DNA of 64,000 nt from Homoserinibacter sp. YIM 151385 (lineage in GTDB: Bacteria; Actinomycetota; Actinomycetes; Actinomycetales; Microbacteriaceae): NCBI RefSeq assembly GCF_027912415.1, contig NZ_CP115175.1:2108001-2172000 (forward strand), in the 5' to 3' direction. Below the pieces are notes generated by a model, which was given only the letters and a program-made list of their open reading frames with translations, was not told the origin of the DNA and did no database searches. Below, one piece after another: positions 33,424-41,282 of the stretch. The translations under genes and the position numbers were made by a program. How positions within the stretch are numbered: the first letter of the stretch is position 1; each line of letters opens with the position of its first letter.

Positions 33424-34725
33424 ATGAGATCCCCCGCACGACGCAGCCTCCCCCTCCTCGCGCTCGCCGCGACCTCCGCCCTCGCGCTCAGCGCGTGCGG
33501 CGGCGGTGGCGGCGGCACGCCCGGCGCCGCGAACGACAGCCGCGGCGACATCACCATCTGGTACTCGAACAACGAGTCGGAGGTCGCCTGGGGCGAGCAG
33601 ATGGTGGAGGCCTGGAACGCCGACCACCCCGACGAGCAGATCACCGCACAGGAGATCCCCGCCGGCAAGAGCAGCGAGGAGGTCATCGGCGCCGCCATCA
33701 CCGCCGGCAACGCGCCCTGCCTCATCTACAACACCGCCCCGAGCGCGGTCGGCCAGTTCGAGAAGCAGGGCGGCCTCGTCGACCTGTCGAGCTTCGAGGA
33801 CGGCGCCTCCTACATCGAGGAGCGCTCCGGCGACACCGCCACGCAGTACCAGAACGCCGAGGGCGCCTACTTCCAGATGCCGTGGAAGTCGAACCCGGTC
33901 GTGATCTTCTACAACAAGGACCTGTTCGAGCAGGCCGGCCTCGACGCCGAGAACCCGGCCCTGTCGACCTACGACGAGTTCCTCGAGACCTCGAAGACGC
34001 TCGTGGATGCCGGGGTCGCGCCGAACGCGATCCTCCCGGCCCCGACGAGCGAGTTCTTCCAGACCCAGTTCGACTTCTACCCGCTCTACGCGGCGGAGTC
34101 GGGGGGCGCGCAGCTCGTCGAAGACGGCAAGGCCACCTTCGCGGACGACGCCGGCTACGCGGCCGCCGACTTCTGGGCCCAGCTCTACGCCGACGGCCTC
34201 GCCGGCCAGGAGCAGTACCAGGGCGACGCCTTCGCCGACGGCCAGGCGGCGATGTCGATCGTCGGCCCCTGGGCGATCTCGGTCTACGGCGACAGCGTGA
34301 ACTGGGGCGCGGTCCCGGTCCCGACGAGCGCCGGCACGGCACCTGAGGAGACCTACACCTTCAGCGACGCGAAGAACATCGGCCTCTACTCGGCCTGCGA
34401 CAACCAGGCGACCGCGTGGGACGTCCTGAAGTTCTCCACCAGCGAGGAGCAGGACGGCCAGCTCCTCGAGATGACCGGCCAGATGCCGCTCCGCCAGGAC
34501 CTCCCGACCGTCTACGCCGACTACTTCGAGGCGAACCCCGCCTACGCGGCCTTCGGCGACCAGGCCTCCCGCACCGTCGAGGTGCCGGCCGGGCCGAACA
34601 CCGTGCAGATGCTGCAGACCCTCCGCGACGCCTGGTCGAAGAGCGTGATCTTCGGCGAGGGCGACGTGCACGCCGCGCTCGACGACGCGGCGGCGAAGGT
34701 CGACGAGCTCGCGGCGCAGCCGTAG
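33424..34725 (+). CDS. Sugar ABC transporter binding lipoprotein
   Basis: 433 residues, family 1 extracellular solute-binding protein. Signal peptide with lipobox LSAC, lipid-modified C25, followed by a Gly-rich linker. DITIWYSNNESEVAWGEQMVEAWN (in pieces, about 40-63) and GQAAMSIVGPWAISVYG (about 275-291) are typical of oligosaccharide-binding members. AAGGAG ribosome site. Delivers the sugar to the permeases encoded just downstream. No ATPase is encoded in the operon, so a shared MsiK-like ATPase elsewhere is expected (established for actinobacteria). Confidence 0.93.
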   Translation: MRSPARRSLPLLALAATSALALSACGGGGGGTPGAANDSRGDITIWYSNNESEVAWGEQMVEAWNADHPDEQITAQEIPAGKSSEEVIGAAITAGNAPCLIYNTAPSAVGQFEKQGGLVDLSSFEDGASYIEERSGDTATQYQNAEGAYFQMPWKSNPVVIFYNKDLFEQAGLDAENPALSTYDEFLETSKTLVDAGVAPNAILPAPTSEFFQTQFDFYPLYAAESGGAQLVEDGKATFADDAGYAAADFWAQLYADGLAGQEQYQGDAFADGQAAMSIVGPWAISVYGDSVNWGAVPVPTSAGTAPEETYTFSDAKNIGLYSACDNQATAWDVLKFSTSEEQDGQLLEMTGQMPLRQDLPTVYADYFEANPAYAAFGDQASRTVEVPAGPNTVQMLQTLRDAWSKSVIFGEGDVHAALDDAAAKVDELAAQP

Positions 34726-34732
34726 GCCGACC

Positions 34733-35671
34733 GTGACCGCGACCACGGCCCAGCGCTCCTCCGGCGGGTCCGCCCGCCGGAGGGAGCCGCTGGTGCGCCG
34801 CATCCTCGGGCGGAACCCGCTGGGGCTGCTGTTCAGCGCGCCGTACCTCGTCTTCGTCCTCGCGATCTTCGCGTGGCCGATGATCTACAGCGTCTGGATC
34901 GCGTTCCACGACTTCTTCTTCGCGGCGCCCGGCGCCCAGGTCGAGCGGCCGTTCGTGGGGTTCGAGAACTTCCAGGTCGCGATCGCCGACCCGGCGGTCG
35001 CGCGCTCCTTCCTCAACGTCGGCGTCTTCCTGCTCATCAACGTGCCGCTCACGGTCGCGCTCTCGCTGCTCCTCGCGACGGCGCTCGACAAGGTGGTGCG
35101 CGCGCGGACCTTCCTCCGGGTGAGCTACTACGTGCCCTACGTCACCGCGAGCGTCGCGGTGGTCGCGGTGTGGCTCTTCCTGTTCAACGGGAACGGCCTC
35201 GTCAACCAGCTCCTCGGCCCGCTCGCGCCGGACCCCTCGTGGCTCATCAACGAGCACCTCGCGATGCCGACGATCGCGATCTTCGTGACCTGGAAGCAGC
35301 TCGGCTTCTACATCCTGCTGTACCTCGCCGCCCTCCAGGCGGTGCCGAGGGAGCTCTACGAGTCGGCGTCGACGGACGGCGCGGGGGCGATCCGGAAGTT
35401 CTGGTCGGTGACCGTCCCGGGCGTGCGCCCGGCGACCGTGCTGGTGCTGCTCGTCTCGACCGTCACGGGCGCCAACCTCTTCACCGAGCCGTACCTGCTC
35501 ACGGGCGGCGGCGGGCCCAACGGGGCCTCCGCATCCCCCGTCCTGATCATGTACCAGCGCGGGCTGCAGCAGGGGCAGCCGGATGTCGCGGCCGCGATCG
35601 GCGTGCTGCTCGTGATCGCGGTGCTCATCATCGCCTGGCTGCAGAACCGTTTCGTCGGGAGGGAGAGCTGA
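34733..35671 (+). CDS. Sugar ABC transporter permease (MalF-like)
   Basis: 312 residues, GTG start 7 bases after the lipoprotein stop. Six membrane segments; the EAA loop reads ESASTDGAGAIRKFWSVTVPGVRP in pieces (about 205-228), contacting the ATPase. The N-terminal RRILGRNPLGLLFSAPYLVF is typical of the MalF-type subunit. The stop shares one base with the next start (TGATG), so coupling is tight. Confidence 0.93.
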   Translation: MTATTAQRSSGGSARRREPLVRRILGRNPLGLLFSAPYLVFVLAIFAWPMIYSVWIAFHDFFFAAPGAQVERPFVGFENFQVAIADPAVARSFLNVGVFLLINVPLTVALSLLLATALDKVVRARTFLRVSYYVPYVTASVAVVAVWLFLFNGNGLVNQLLGPLAPDPSWLINEHLAMPTIAIFVTWKQLGFYILLYLAALQAVPRELYESASTDGAGAIRKFWSVTVPGVRPATVLVLLVSTVTGANLFTEPYLLTGGGGPNGASASPVLIMYQRGLQQGQPDVAAAIGVLLVIAVLIIAWLQNRFVGRES

Positions 35672-36567
35672 TGGATGCCGAGACCGGACCCGGGCGCGCG
35701 CCGCGGCGCCGCACCCGCTCGGGTGCACCCGACATGTCGCGCGGGGCGGGCATCCTCCGCGGTGTCGTGCTCGCGCTCGGCGCGATCGCCTTCCTCTTCC
35801 CGTTCTATTACATGGTCATCGGCTCGCTGCAGGCGAAGCCCGACCCGACGCTCGCGGGCGCGTTCCCGGCGCCGTCGAATCTCACCCTCGACAACTACGC
35901 GAACATCAACGACCGGATCGGGCTCGTCCAGGGCCTCGTGAACTCCGGGATCTTCACGGGAGGCGTGCTGCTCGGCACGATCGTGTTCGGCCTCCTCGCC
36001 GGCTACGCGCTCGCGCAGCTGCAGTGGCGCGGCCGCGGCTTCACCTTCGGCCTCGCGCTCCTCGTGCAGGTGGTGCCGTTCCAGCTGCTCATGATCCCGC
36101 TCTACGTGCTCATCGCGCGCGACTACGGGCTCGCCGACTCGCACCTCGGGATGATCCTGCCGTTCTTCATCAACTCGGCGGCGGTCATCATCTTCCGGCA
36201 GTACTTCCTGCAGCTGCCGAAGGAGCTCTTCGAGGCGGCGCGGATCGACGGCGCGAGCGAGCTGAAGCTGCTCACGAGCATCGCGGTGCCGCTCGTGCGG
36301 CCGGCGCTCATCACCGTGATCCTGCTCACCTTCATCGGCCCGTGGAACGAGTTCCTCTGGCCCTTCCTCGTGACGAAGGACGCCGCACTGCAGCCGCTCG
36401 CGGTCTCCCTCGCCAACTACATCTCGAACGTCGCCGCCTCGACGGCGAACCCGTTCGGGGCGACCCTGGCGGGCGCGGTCGTGCTCGCCGCCCCCGTCGT
36501 CGTGCTGTTCATCGTGTTCCAGCGGTACTTCACGTCGACGGACATCGGATCCGGAGTGAAAGGCTGA
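35671..36567 (+). CDS. Sugar ABC transporter permease (MalG-like)
   Basis: 298 residues. Six membrane segments with AFLFPFYYMVIGSLQ near the N-terminus (typical MalG) and the EAA loop EAARIDGASELKLLTSIAVP (about 190-209). LTFIGPWNEFLWP follows the loop, as in oligosaccharide transporters. Overlaps the MalF-like gene by one base and precedes the GH130 gene by two bases. Confidence 0.94.
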   Translation: MDAETGPGRAPRRRTRSGAPDMSRGAGILRGVVLALGAIAFLFPFYYMVIGSLQAKPDPTLAGAFPAPSNLTLDNYANINDRIGLVQGLVNSGIFTGGVLLGTIVFGLLAGYALAQLQWRGRGFTFGLALLVQVVPFQLLMIPLYVLIARDYGLADSHLGMILPFFINSAAVIIFRQYFLQLPKELFEAARIDGASELKLLTSIAVPLVRPALITVILLTFIGPWNEFLWPFLVTKDAALQPLAVSLANYISNVAASTANPFGATLAGAVVLAAPVVVLFIVFQRYFTSTDIGSGVKG

Positions 36568-36569
36568 CC

Positions 36570-37631
36570 ATGCCCCAGACCACCTTCCCGTACTCGCTGA
36601 CCCGCGCGGGCGTCGTCATGACGCCGGCGCCCGGCGACGAGCTCGAGGCGGAGGGCGTCCTCAACCCGGCGAGCGGGCGCGGTCCCGACGGCGAGCTCTA
36701 CCTGCTGCCGCGTCTCGTCTCCGCCGGCAACGTCTCCCGCGTGGGCCTCGCGCGCGTGGTCGTCGAGGACGGCGTGCCCGTCTCGGTCGAGCGGGAGGGC
36801 GTGGTCCTCGAGCCCGAGACCGGCTTCGAGCGCGGCGCCTCGAACGCCGGCACGGAGGATCCGCGGGTCACCTGGATCGAGGCCCTCGGCCTCCACGTCA
36901 TGACCTACGTCGCGTACGGCCCGCTCGGGCCGCGCACCGCGATCGCCGTCTCGGAGGACCTCCGCACGTGGCGCCGCCTCGGCCCCGTGACCTTCGCCTG
37001 GTCGCCGGAGGTCGACACCGATCTCAACCTCTTCCACAACAAGGACACCGTGTTCCTGCCGGAGCCCGTGACGGCCCCCGACGGCACGCGCTCGCTCGCC
37101 GTGCTGCACCGGCCGATGTGGGATCTCGGCGAGATCCGGGCGGGGGAGGGGATCCACCTCCCGGCGGGGATCGAGGACGAGCGCCAGAGCATCTGGATCG
37201 CGTTCGTGCCGCTCGCCGACGTCGAGGAGGACGTGTCGGCGCTCACCCACTGGCGCGGCAGCCGCTTCGTCGCCGGCCCCGAGCACCCCTTCGAGGCGCT
37301 CAAGATCGGCGGCGGCCCCGCACCGCTCCGCGTCCCCGAGGGCTGGCTGCTCCTCCACCACGGCGTGACCGGCAAGCTCGCCCGCGTCATGGAGCAGCAG
37401 CAGCACGTCAACTACGCCGCCGGCGCCATGATCCTGGATGCCGAGCGGCCCTGGGAGGTCGTGTCGCGCACGAGCGAGCCGCTCCTCCAGCCGGAGACGG
37501 ACGACGAGCGGAGCGGCATCGTGCCGAACGTCGTCTTCCCGACCGCGATCGAGGAGATCGACGGCACCCACTGGGTGTTCTACGGCATGGCCGACTCCAA
37601 GATCGGCGTCGCCCGCCTCGACCGCACCTGA
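36570..37631 (+). CDS. GH130-family mannoside phosphorylase or beta-mannosidase
   Basis: 353 residues, no signal peptide, so it acts on sugar after uptake. Five-bladed beta-propeller family: the GTEDPR motif (94-99) carries the proton-donor aspartate D97; FHNKD (155-159), LHRPMWD (179-185) and KIGGGPAP...LLLHHG (245-265) fit GH130. GH130 enzymes either phosphorolyse beta-1,4-mannosyl bonds or hydrolyse beta-1,2-mannosides; which one applies depends on phosphate-binding residues that cannot be settled by eye. Two bases after the permease stop, so certainly part of the operon. Confidence 0.88.
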   Translation: MPQTTFPYSLTRAGVVMTPAPGDELEAEGVLNPASGRGPDGELYLLPRLVSAGNVSRVGLARVVVEDGVPVSVEREGVVLEPETGFERGASNAGTEDPRVTWIEALGLHVMTYVAYGPLGPRTAIAVSEDLRTWRRLGPVTFAWSPEVDTDLNLFHNKDTVFLPEPVTAPDGTRSLAVLHRPMWDLGEIRAGEGIHLPAGIEDERQSIWIAFVPLADVEEDVSALTHWRGSRFVAGPEHPFEALKIGGGPAPLRVPEGWLLLHHGVTGKLARVMEQQQHVNYAAGAMILDAERPWEVVSRTSEPLLQPETDDERSGIVPNVVFPTAIEEIDGTHWVFYGMADSKIGVARLDRT

Positions 37632-37667
37632 CCCCCCCGCCCGATCCCACACGGAAGGACTTCGACG

Positions 37668-39710
37668 ATGAAGCCCACGACGCGGCGACCCCTCGCCGCC
37701 CTCGCCACGCTCGCCCTCGCCGCGGGCGCGCTCACGGTGGCCGCCCCCGCGGTGGCGACCCCCGCATCCCCCGCCCCCGCCGCGCCGCTCGCGAACCTCG
37801 ACCACCTCGACTGGCTGATGGACACCGCGAGCCCCGGCGAGGTGCCCGGTCACACCACCTATCGCCTCGCCGAGGAGCCCGAGCTGACGCTCCCGTGGAC
37901 CTACGCCGACGCCCGCGACGGCGGCACCTTCGAGCGCATCGGCGGCGGCCAGCGCGACCCGGAGACCGGCGACTGGACGCAGGGCGCGTACAACGCCGAC
38001 GACGTCTCGCGCGCCGCCGTCGTCTACCTGCGCCACTGGCAGCAGACCGGCGCCGACTCGAGTCGCGACGCCGCCTACGAGCTGCTCCGCGCGCTCGCCT
38101 ACTTCCAGACGGTCGAGGGACCGGATGCCGGCAACGTCGTGCTGTGGATGCAGCCCTCCGGCGAGCTCAACCCGAGCGCCGAGCCGGTCGAGCTGCCCGA
38201 TCCCTCCGACTCGGCCGAGAGCTACTGGCTCGCCCGCACGATCTGGGCCTACGGCGAGGGCTACGCGGCCTTCGCGGGCGGCTCGGCCGAGGATGCGCGC
38301 TTCGCCGCGTTCCTCCGCGAGCGCCTCGACCTCGCGGTCGAGGCGGTCGACCGGCAGGTCCTCGACGAGTACGGCACGTGGGAGCGCTCCGACGGCGTGA
38401 AGGTGCCCGCGTGGCTCATTGTCGACGGCGCCGACGCCTCCGCGGAGGCCGTGCTCGGGCTCGCCGCCTACGTCGACGCCGCCCCGCGCCGGGCCTCGGC
38501 GGACGCGCGCGATGCGCTCCGCAAGCTCTCCGAGGGCATCGCCGCGATGTCGGTCGGCGACGAGCGCGCCTGGCCGTACGGCGCGATCCGCCCCTGGACG
38601 CGCTCGACGAGCATGTGGCACGCCTGGTCCTCGCAAATGCCGGCGGCGCTCGCCGCGGCCTCCGAGGTGCTCGGCGACCGCCGGCTGCTCGCCCCGGCCG
38701 CGCGCGAGGCGAGCTCTTTCGGCCCGCTCCTGCTCGCCTCCGGCGGCCCCGACAACGCCTGGTACCCCTCGCCGATCGAGCGCGTGCAGATCGCCTACGG
38801 CGCCGACTCGCGCCTGCAGTCCTGGCTCGCGGTCGCCGACGCCCGCCGCTCCGCGGGCCTCGAGCAGCTCGCCGCGATCGAGGCAGCGTGGTACTTCGGC
38901 GCGAACCGGGCCGGGGAGGCCATGTACGTGCCCGAGACGGGCGTCACCTTCGACGGCCTCCAGGCCGACGGCTCCATCAACCGCAACAGCGGCGCCGAGT
39001 CGACGATCCACGGCCTGCTGTCGATGATCGCCCTCGACGCGCATCCCGAGGTCGCGGCGCGCGCCCAGGCGGTCGCGACCGAGCGCGTGCGCGACGGCCT
39101 CCAGGTCGTGGAGGCCGAGGATGCGACGGGCGACGGCGAGGCGGTCGTGCCGGAGTCGTCGTGGACGGGGGAGTCCGGCTACAGCGGCGGCGCCTACCGC
39201 GACCTCGCCCGCGGCGACCGGGCGCGCTTCGCGCTCGAGCCCTCGACGCAGCCGCGCTGGATCGAGCCGATCCTCTGGCTCGAGCCCGGTCGGACGGCGG
39301 GGGCGCTGTGGACGGACGGCCGCGGCCTCCGCGGGACCCTCGGGGCCACGGCGGCCCGGGGTCCCGCGCAGGGCGTCAGCGAGGTGCCGGGCGTGCTGCG
39401 CCCCGAGCTGCTGACGCGGCCGCTCGCGGCGGGCCGCGAGGTCGTCGAGGTGCGGGCGCTCACCGCGCTGCGGGTCGACGCGCTCCTCGTGCGGCCGCTC
39501 GTCGCCCGCGCCGAACTCGGAGGCGAGGGCGCGACGCAGCTGCTCGCCTCGAGCGCGCGGACGACGCAGCGCGTCGAGGTCGGCTGGCGCGGCGAGCGTG
39601 CGACCGTGCTCGTCGTGAAGGCGGACGGCTCGACGCGGAGCGAGCGCGGCATCCGCGGCGAGACGCGCATCGAGCTCCGCCCCGGGGAGTTCGCGATCGT
39701 CACGCGCTGA
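37668..39710 (+). CDS. Secreted carbohydrate-active-like protein (six-hairpin-type helices)
   Basis: 680 residues. Signal peptide RRPLAALATLALAAGALT with cleavage near VATPA. Residues about 45-475 are rich in paired helices with aromatic motifs (YNADDVSRAAVVYLRHWQ, SYWLARTIWAYGEGYAAFA, STSMWHAWSSQMPAALA, NAWYPSPIERVQIAYG) and look like an alpha/alpha six-hairpin glycosidase fold. About 480-680 is a beta-rich C-terminal domain. No wall anchor is seen. Family not recognised. Last gene of the LacI-GH130 operon, 36 bases after the GH130 gene with its own GGAAGGA site, so it may produce the oligosaccharide that the transporter imports (inference). Confidence 0.72.
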   Translation: MKPTTRRPLAALATLALAAGALTVAAPAVATPASPAPAAPLANLDHLDWLMDTASPGEVPGHTTYRLAEEPELTLPWTYADARDGGTFERIGGGQRDPETGDWTQGAYNADDVSRAAVVYLRHWQQTGADSSRDAAYELLRALAYFQTVEGPDAGNVVLWMQPSGELNPSAEPVELPDPSDSAESYWLARTIWAYGEGYAAFAGGSAEDARFAAFLRERLDLAVEAVDRQVLDEYGTWERSDGVKVPAWLIVDGADASAEAVLGLAAYVDAAPRRASADARDALRKLSEGIAAMSVGDERAWPYGAIRPWTRSTSMWHAWSSQMPAALAAASEVLGDRRLLAPAAREASSFGPLLLASGGPDNAWYPSPIERVQIAYGADSRLQSWLAVADARRSAGLEQLAAIEAAWYFGANRAGEAMYVPETGVTFDGLQADGSINRNSGAESTIHGLLSMIALDAHPEVAARAQAVATERVRDGLQVVEAEDATGDGEAVVPESSWTGESGYSGGAYRDLARGDRARFALEPSTQPRWIEPILWLEPGRTAGALWTDGRGLRGTLGATAARGPAQGVSEVPGVLRPELLTRPLAAGREVVEVRALTALRVDALLVRPLVARAELGGEGATQLLASSARTTQRVEVGWRGERATVLVVKADGSTRSERGIRGETRIELRPGEFAIVTR

Positions 39711-40121
39711 TCAGCGCCGGCGCCGGCCGAGCAGCATCCCGATCGCCCCGCCCGCGAGGAGGAGGGCTGCGACGCCGGCGATCGGCACGACGAGCATCCC
39801 CCACTCGCGGTCGGGCGGAAGCTCGCCCGAGGCGACCCCGAGCGCGATCCCCGCGCACGCGACCGCGCCGAGCACGAAGGCGAGGATCTCCAGCGGCCGA
39901 GCGGGGTCCCCCTCGGGCACGTGCTCGCCGCGTGCGCCGCGCCGCGCCCGCGACCGGGCGATCTCGTCGACCACGCCCATGAGCGCGCAGGCGCCGAAGA
40001 ACAGCGTCACGAGCCAGCCGATGGGATCTGCGGGATCGTGCTGCACGAGGAAGAGGCCCACCCCCGCGATGAGCCCGCCGAGGACGGCGAGCAGCCATCC
40101 CGGCATCCGCTCCCCGAGCAT
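39711..40121 (-). CDS. Small integral membrane protein
   Basis: 136 residues (ATG at 40121; ATG at 40106 possible). Four hydrophobic segments: WLLAVLGGLIAGVGLFLV, PIGWLVTLFFGACALMGVV, ILAFVLGAVACAGIALGVA and GMLVVPIAGVAALLLAGGAIGMLLG, then RRRR. The loop between the second and third is charged. No family recognised. Lies 17 bases downstream of the exonuclease III gene on the same strand, probably one transcript. Confidence 0.65.
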   Translation of the reverse strand: MLGERMPGWLLAVLGGLIAGVGLFLVQHDPADPIGWLVTLFFGACALMGVVDEIARSRARRGARGEHVPEGDPARPLEILAFVLGAVACAGIALGVASGELPPDREWGMLVVPIAGVAALLLAGGAIGMLLGRRRR

Positions 40122-40138
40122 CAGCGGCTCCGGCCGGC

Positions 40139-40978
40139 TCAGAAGATCATGGGCCGGTCGTCGTCGTCCTCGTCCTCCAGGTCGAGGTCGACGACGACGG
40201 GCACGTGGTCGCTGGGGGCGTCGCCCTTGCGCTCCTCGCGGTGGATGCTCGCGCCGGCCACCGCATCCTGCAGCGGCTTCGAGCCGAGGACGAAGTCGAT
40301 CCGCAGCCCCTCGTTCCGCGGGAAGCGGAGCTGCTTGTAGTCCCAGTAGGTGTAGCCCTCGGGGAGGAGCGGCCGCACGACGTCGGCGAGTCCGATCTGC
40401 TCGAAGGCGCGGAAGGCCTCGCGCTCGGCGGGGGAGACGTGGGTGGTGACGCCCTCGATGACGGTGGGGTCGCCGACGTCGCCGTCGAGGGGCGCGATGT
40501 TGAAGTCGCCGGTGAGCGCGAGCAGCTCCTCGGGGTGCGCGGCGAGCCGCTCGGCGGTGCTGGCGCGCAGGGCCTCGAGCCAGTCGAGCTTGTACGCGTA
40601 GTGCGGGTCCTGGAGGCCGCGGCCGTTGGGCACGTACAGGCTCCAGATGCGGATGCCGCCGGTGGTCGCGGCGATGGCGCGCGCCTCGAGCGGGAGGTCG
40701 GGCCCCTCGTGGCCCTTGAGGAAGCCGGGCATGCCGGCGAAGGTCGTCTCGATGTCCTCGAGCGGATGCCGGCTGGCGATCGCGACGCCGTTCCACTGGC
40801 TGAGCCCGTGGGTGACGACCTCGTAGCCGGCCTCCTCGAAGGCCTCGTGCGGGAACTGCTCGTCCTTGCACTTGATCTCCTGCATGGCCAGCACGTCGAC
40901 CTCCTCGCGACCGAGCCAGTCGACGATGCGCCCCACCCGGGCGCGCACGGAGTTGACGTTCCAGGTCGCGATGCGCAT
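40139..40978 (-). CDS. xth: Exodeoxyribonuclease III
   Basis: 279 residues, EEP-superfamily AP endonuclease and 3'-5' exonuclease for base-excision repair. Motifs: TWNVNSVRAR (5-14), QEIKCKDEQFP with metal ligand E34, YVPNGRG (115-121), LTGDFNIAP with D158 and N160, RIDFVLGS and the catalytic SDHVPV with D257-H258. A short very acidic C-terminal tail (DLEDEDDDD) is added. The ATG at 40978 follows TAGCGT by 7 bases, so the mRNA is probably leaderless. Confidence 0.95.
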   Translation of the reverse strand: MRIATWNVNSVRARVGRIVDWLGREEVDVLAMQEIKCKDEQFPHEAFEEAGYEVVTHGLSQWNGVAIASRHPLEDIETTFAGMPGFLKGHEGPDLPLEARAIAATTGGIRIWSLYVPNGRGLQDPHYAYKLDWLEALRASTAERLAAHPEELLALTGDFNIAPLDGDVGDPTVIEGVTTHVSPAEREAFRAFEQIGLADVVRPLLPEGYTYWDYKQLRFPRNEGLRIDFVLGSKPLQDAVAGASIHREERKGDAPSDHVPVVVDLDLEDEDDDDRPMIF

Positions 40979-40985
40979 GGCGTCC

Positions 40986-40991
40986 ACGCTA
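40986..40991 (-). promoter_or_regulatory. Leaderless -10 box (TAGCGT) for xth
   Basis: Minus strand TAGCGT, 7 bases, ATG at 40978. Confidence 0.5.
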
Positions 40992-41056
40992 TCGCCGCCC
41001 GCCGACGCGCCGCGGCGATCACCCGAGCCCCTCCCCACCCGCCCACCCACCCGCCC

Positions 41057-41145
41057 CTTCCGAAATGCAGGACGCGCGGAGCCTCCACCCCGGGATGACG
41101 GGGCTCGTGCGCGGCGCGGCGGGGTCTGATCCTGCATTTCGGAAG
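41057..41145. repeat. Long inverted repeat with 16-base perfect arms
   Basis: CTTCCGAAATGCAGGA (41057-41072) and its exact complement at 41130-41145, loop 57 bases. It fills the middle of the 304-base gap (40979-41282) between xth and the beta-helix gene; the rest of the gap holds the xth promoter and, on the right, the promoter and operator of the next gene. Could be a terminator or a member of an interspersed palindrome family. Confidence 0.75.
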
Positions 41146-41176
41146 AAGAGGCGGGGAGGGGGCGCGTACGGAAGCG

Positions 41177-41206
41177 TTGACGGCCCCCGTTCGGGGGACG
41201 TACGCT
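41177..41206 (+). promoter_or_regulatory. Sigma-70-type promoter of the beta-helix gene
   Basis: TTGACG (41177-41182), 18-base spacer, TACGCT (41201-41206). The spacer holds the palindrome CCCCCG-TT-CGGGGG (41184-41197), a possible activator or repressor site. Confidence 0.65.
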
Positions 41207-41220
41207 GAGCACGCGGGATG

Positions 41221-41236
41221 CCGTAAACGTTTCCGG
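41221..41236. promoter_or_regulatory. LacI-type operator (AAACGTTT core)
   Basis: CCGTAAACGTTTCCGG, a 16-base palindrome with one mismatched pair, about 10-25 bases after the expected transcription start. The core is typical of LacI-family sugar regulators but differs from the AACCGGTT core at 32319-32358, so a different regulator must act here. Confidence 0.65.
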
Positions 41237-41282
41237 ATCGACCCGGGACGCGGCAGGGTCCCCCGCGATCGAAGGAGATCAC

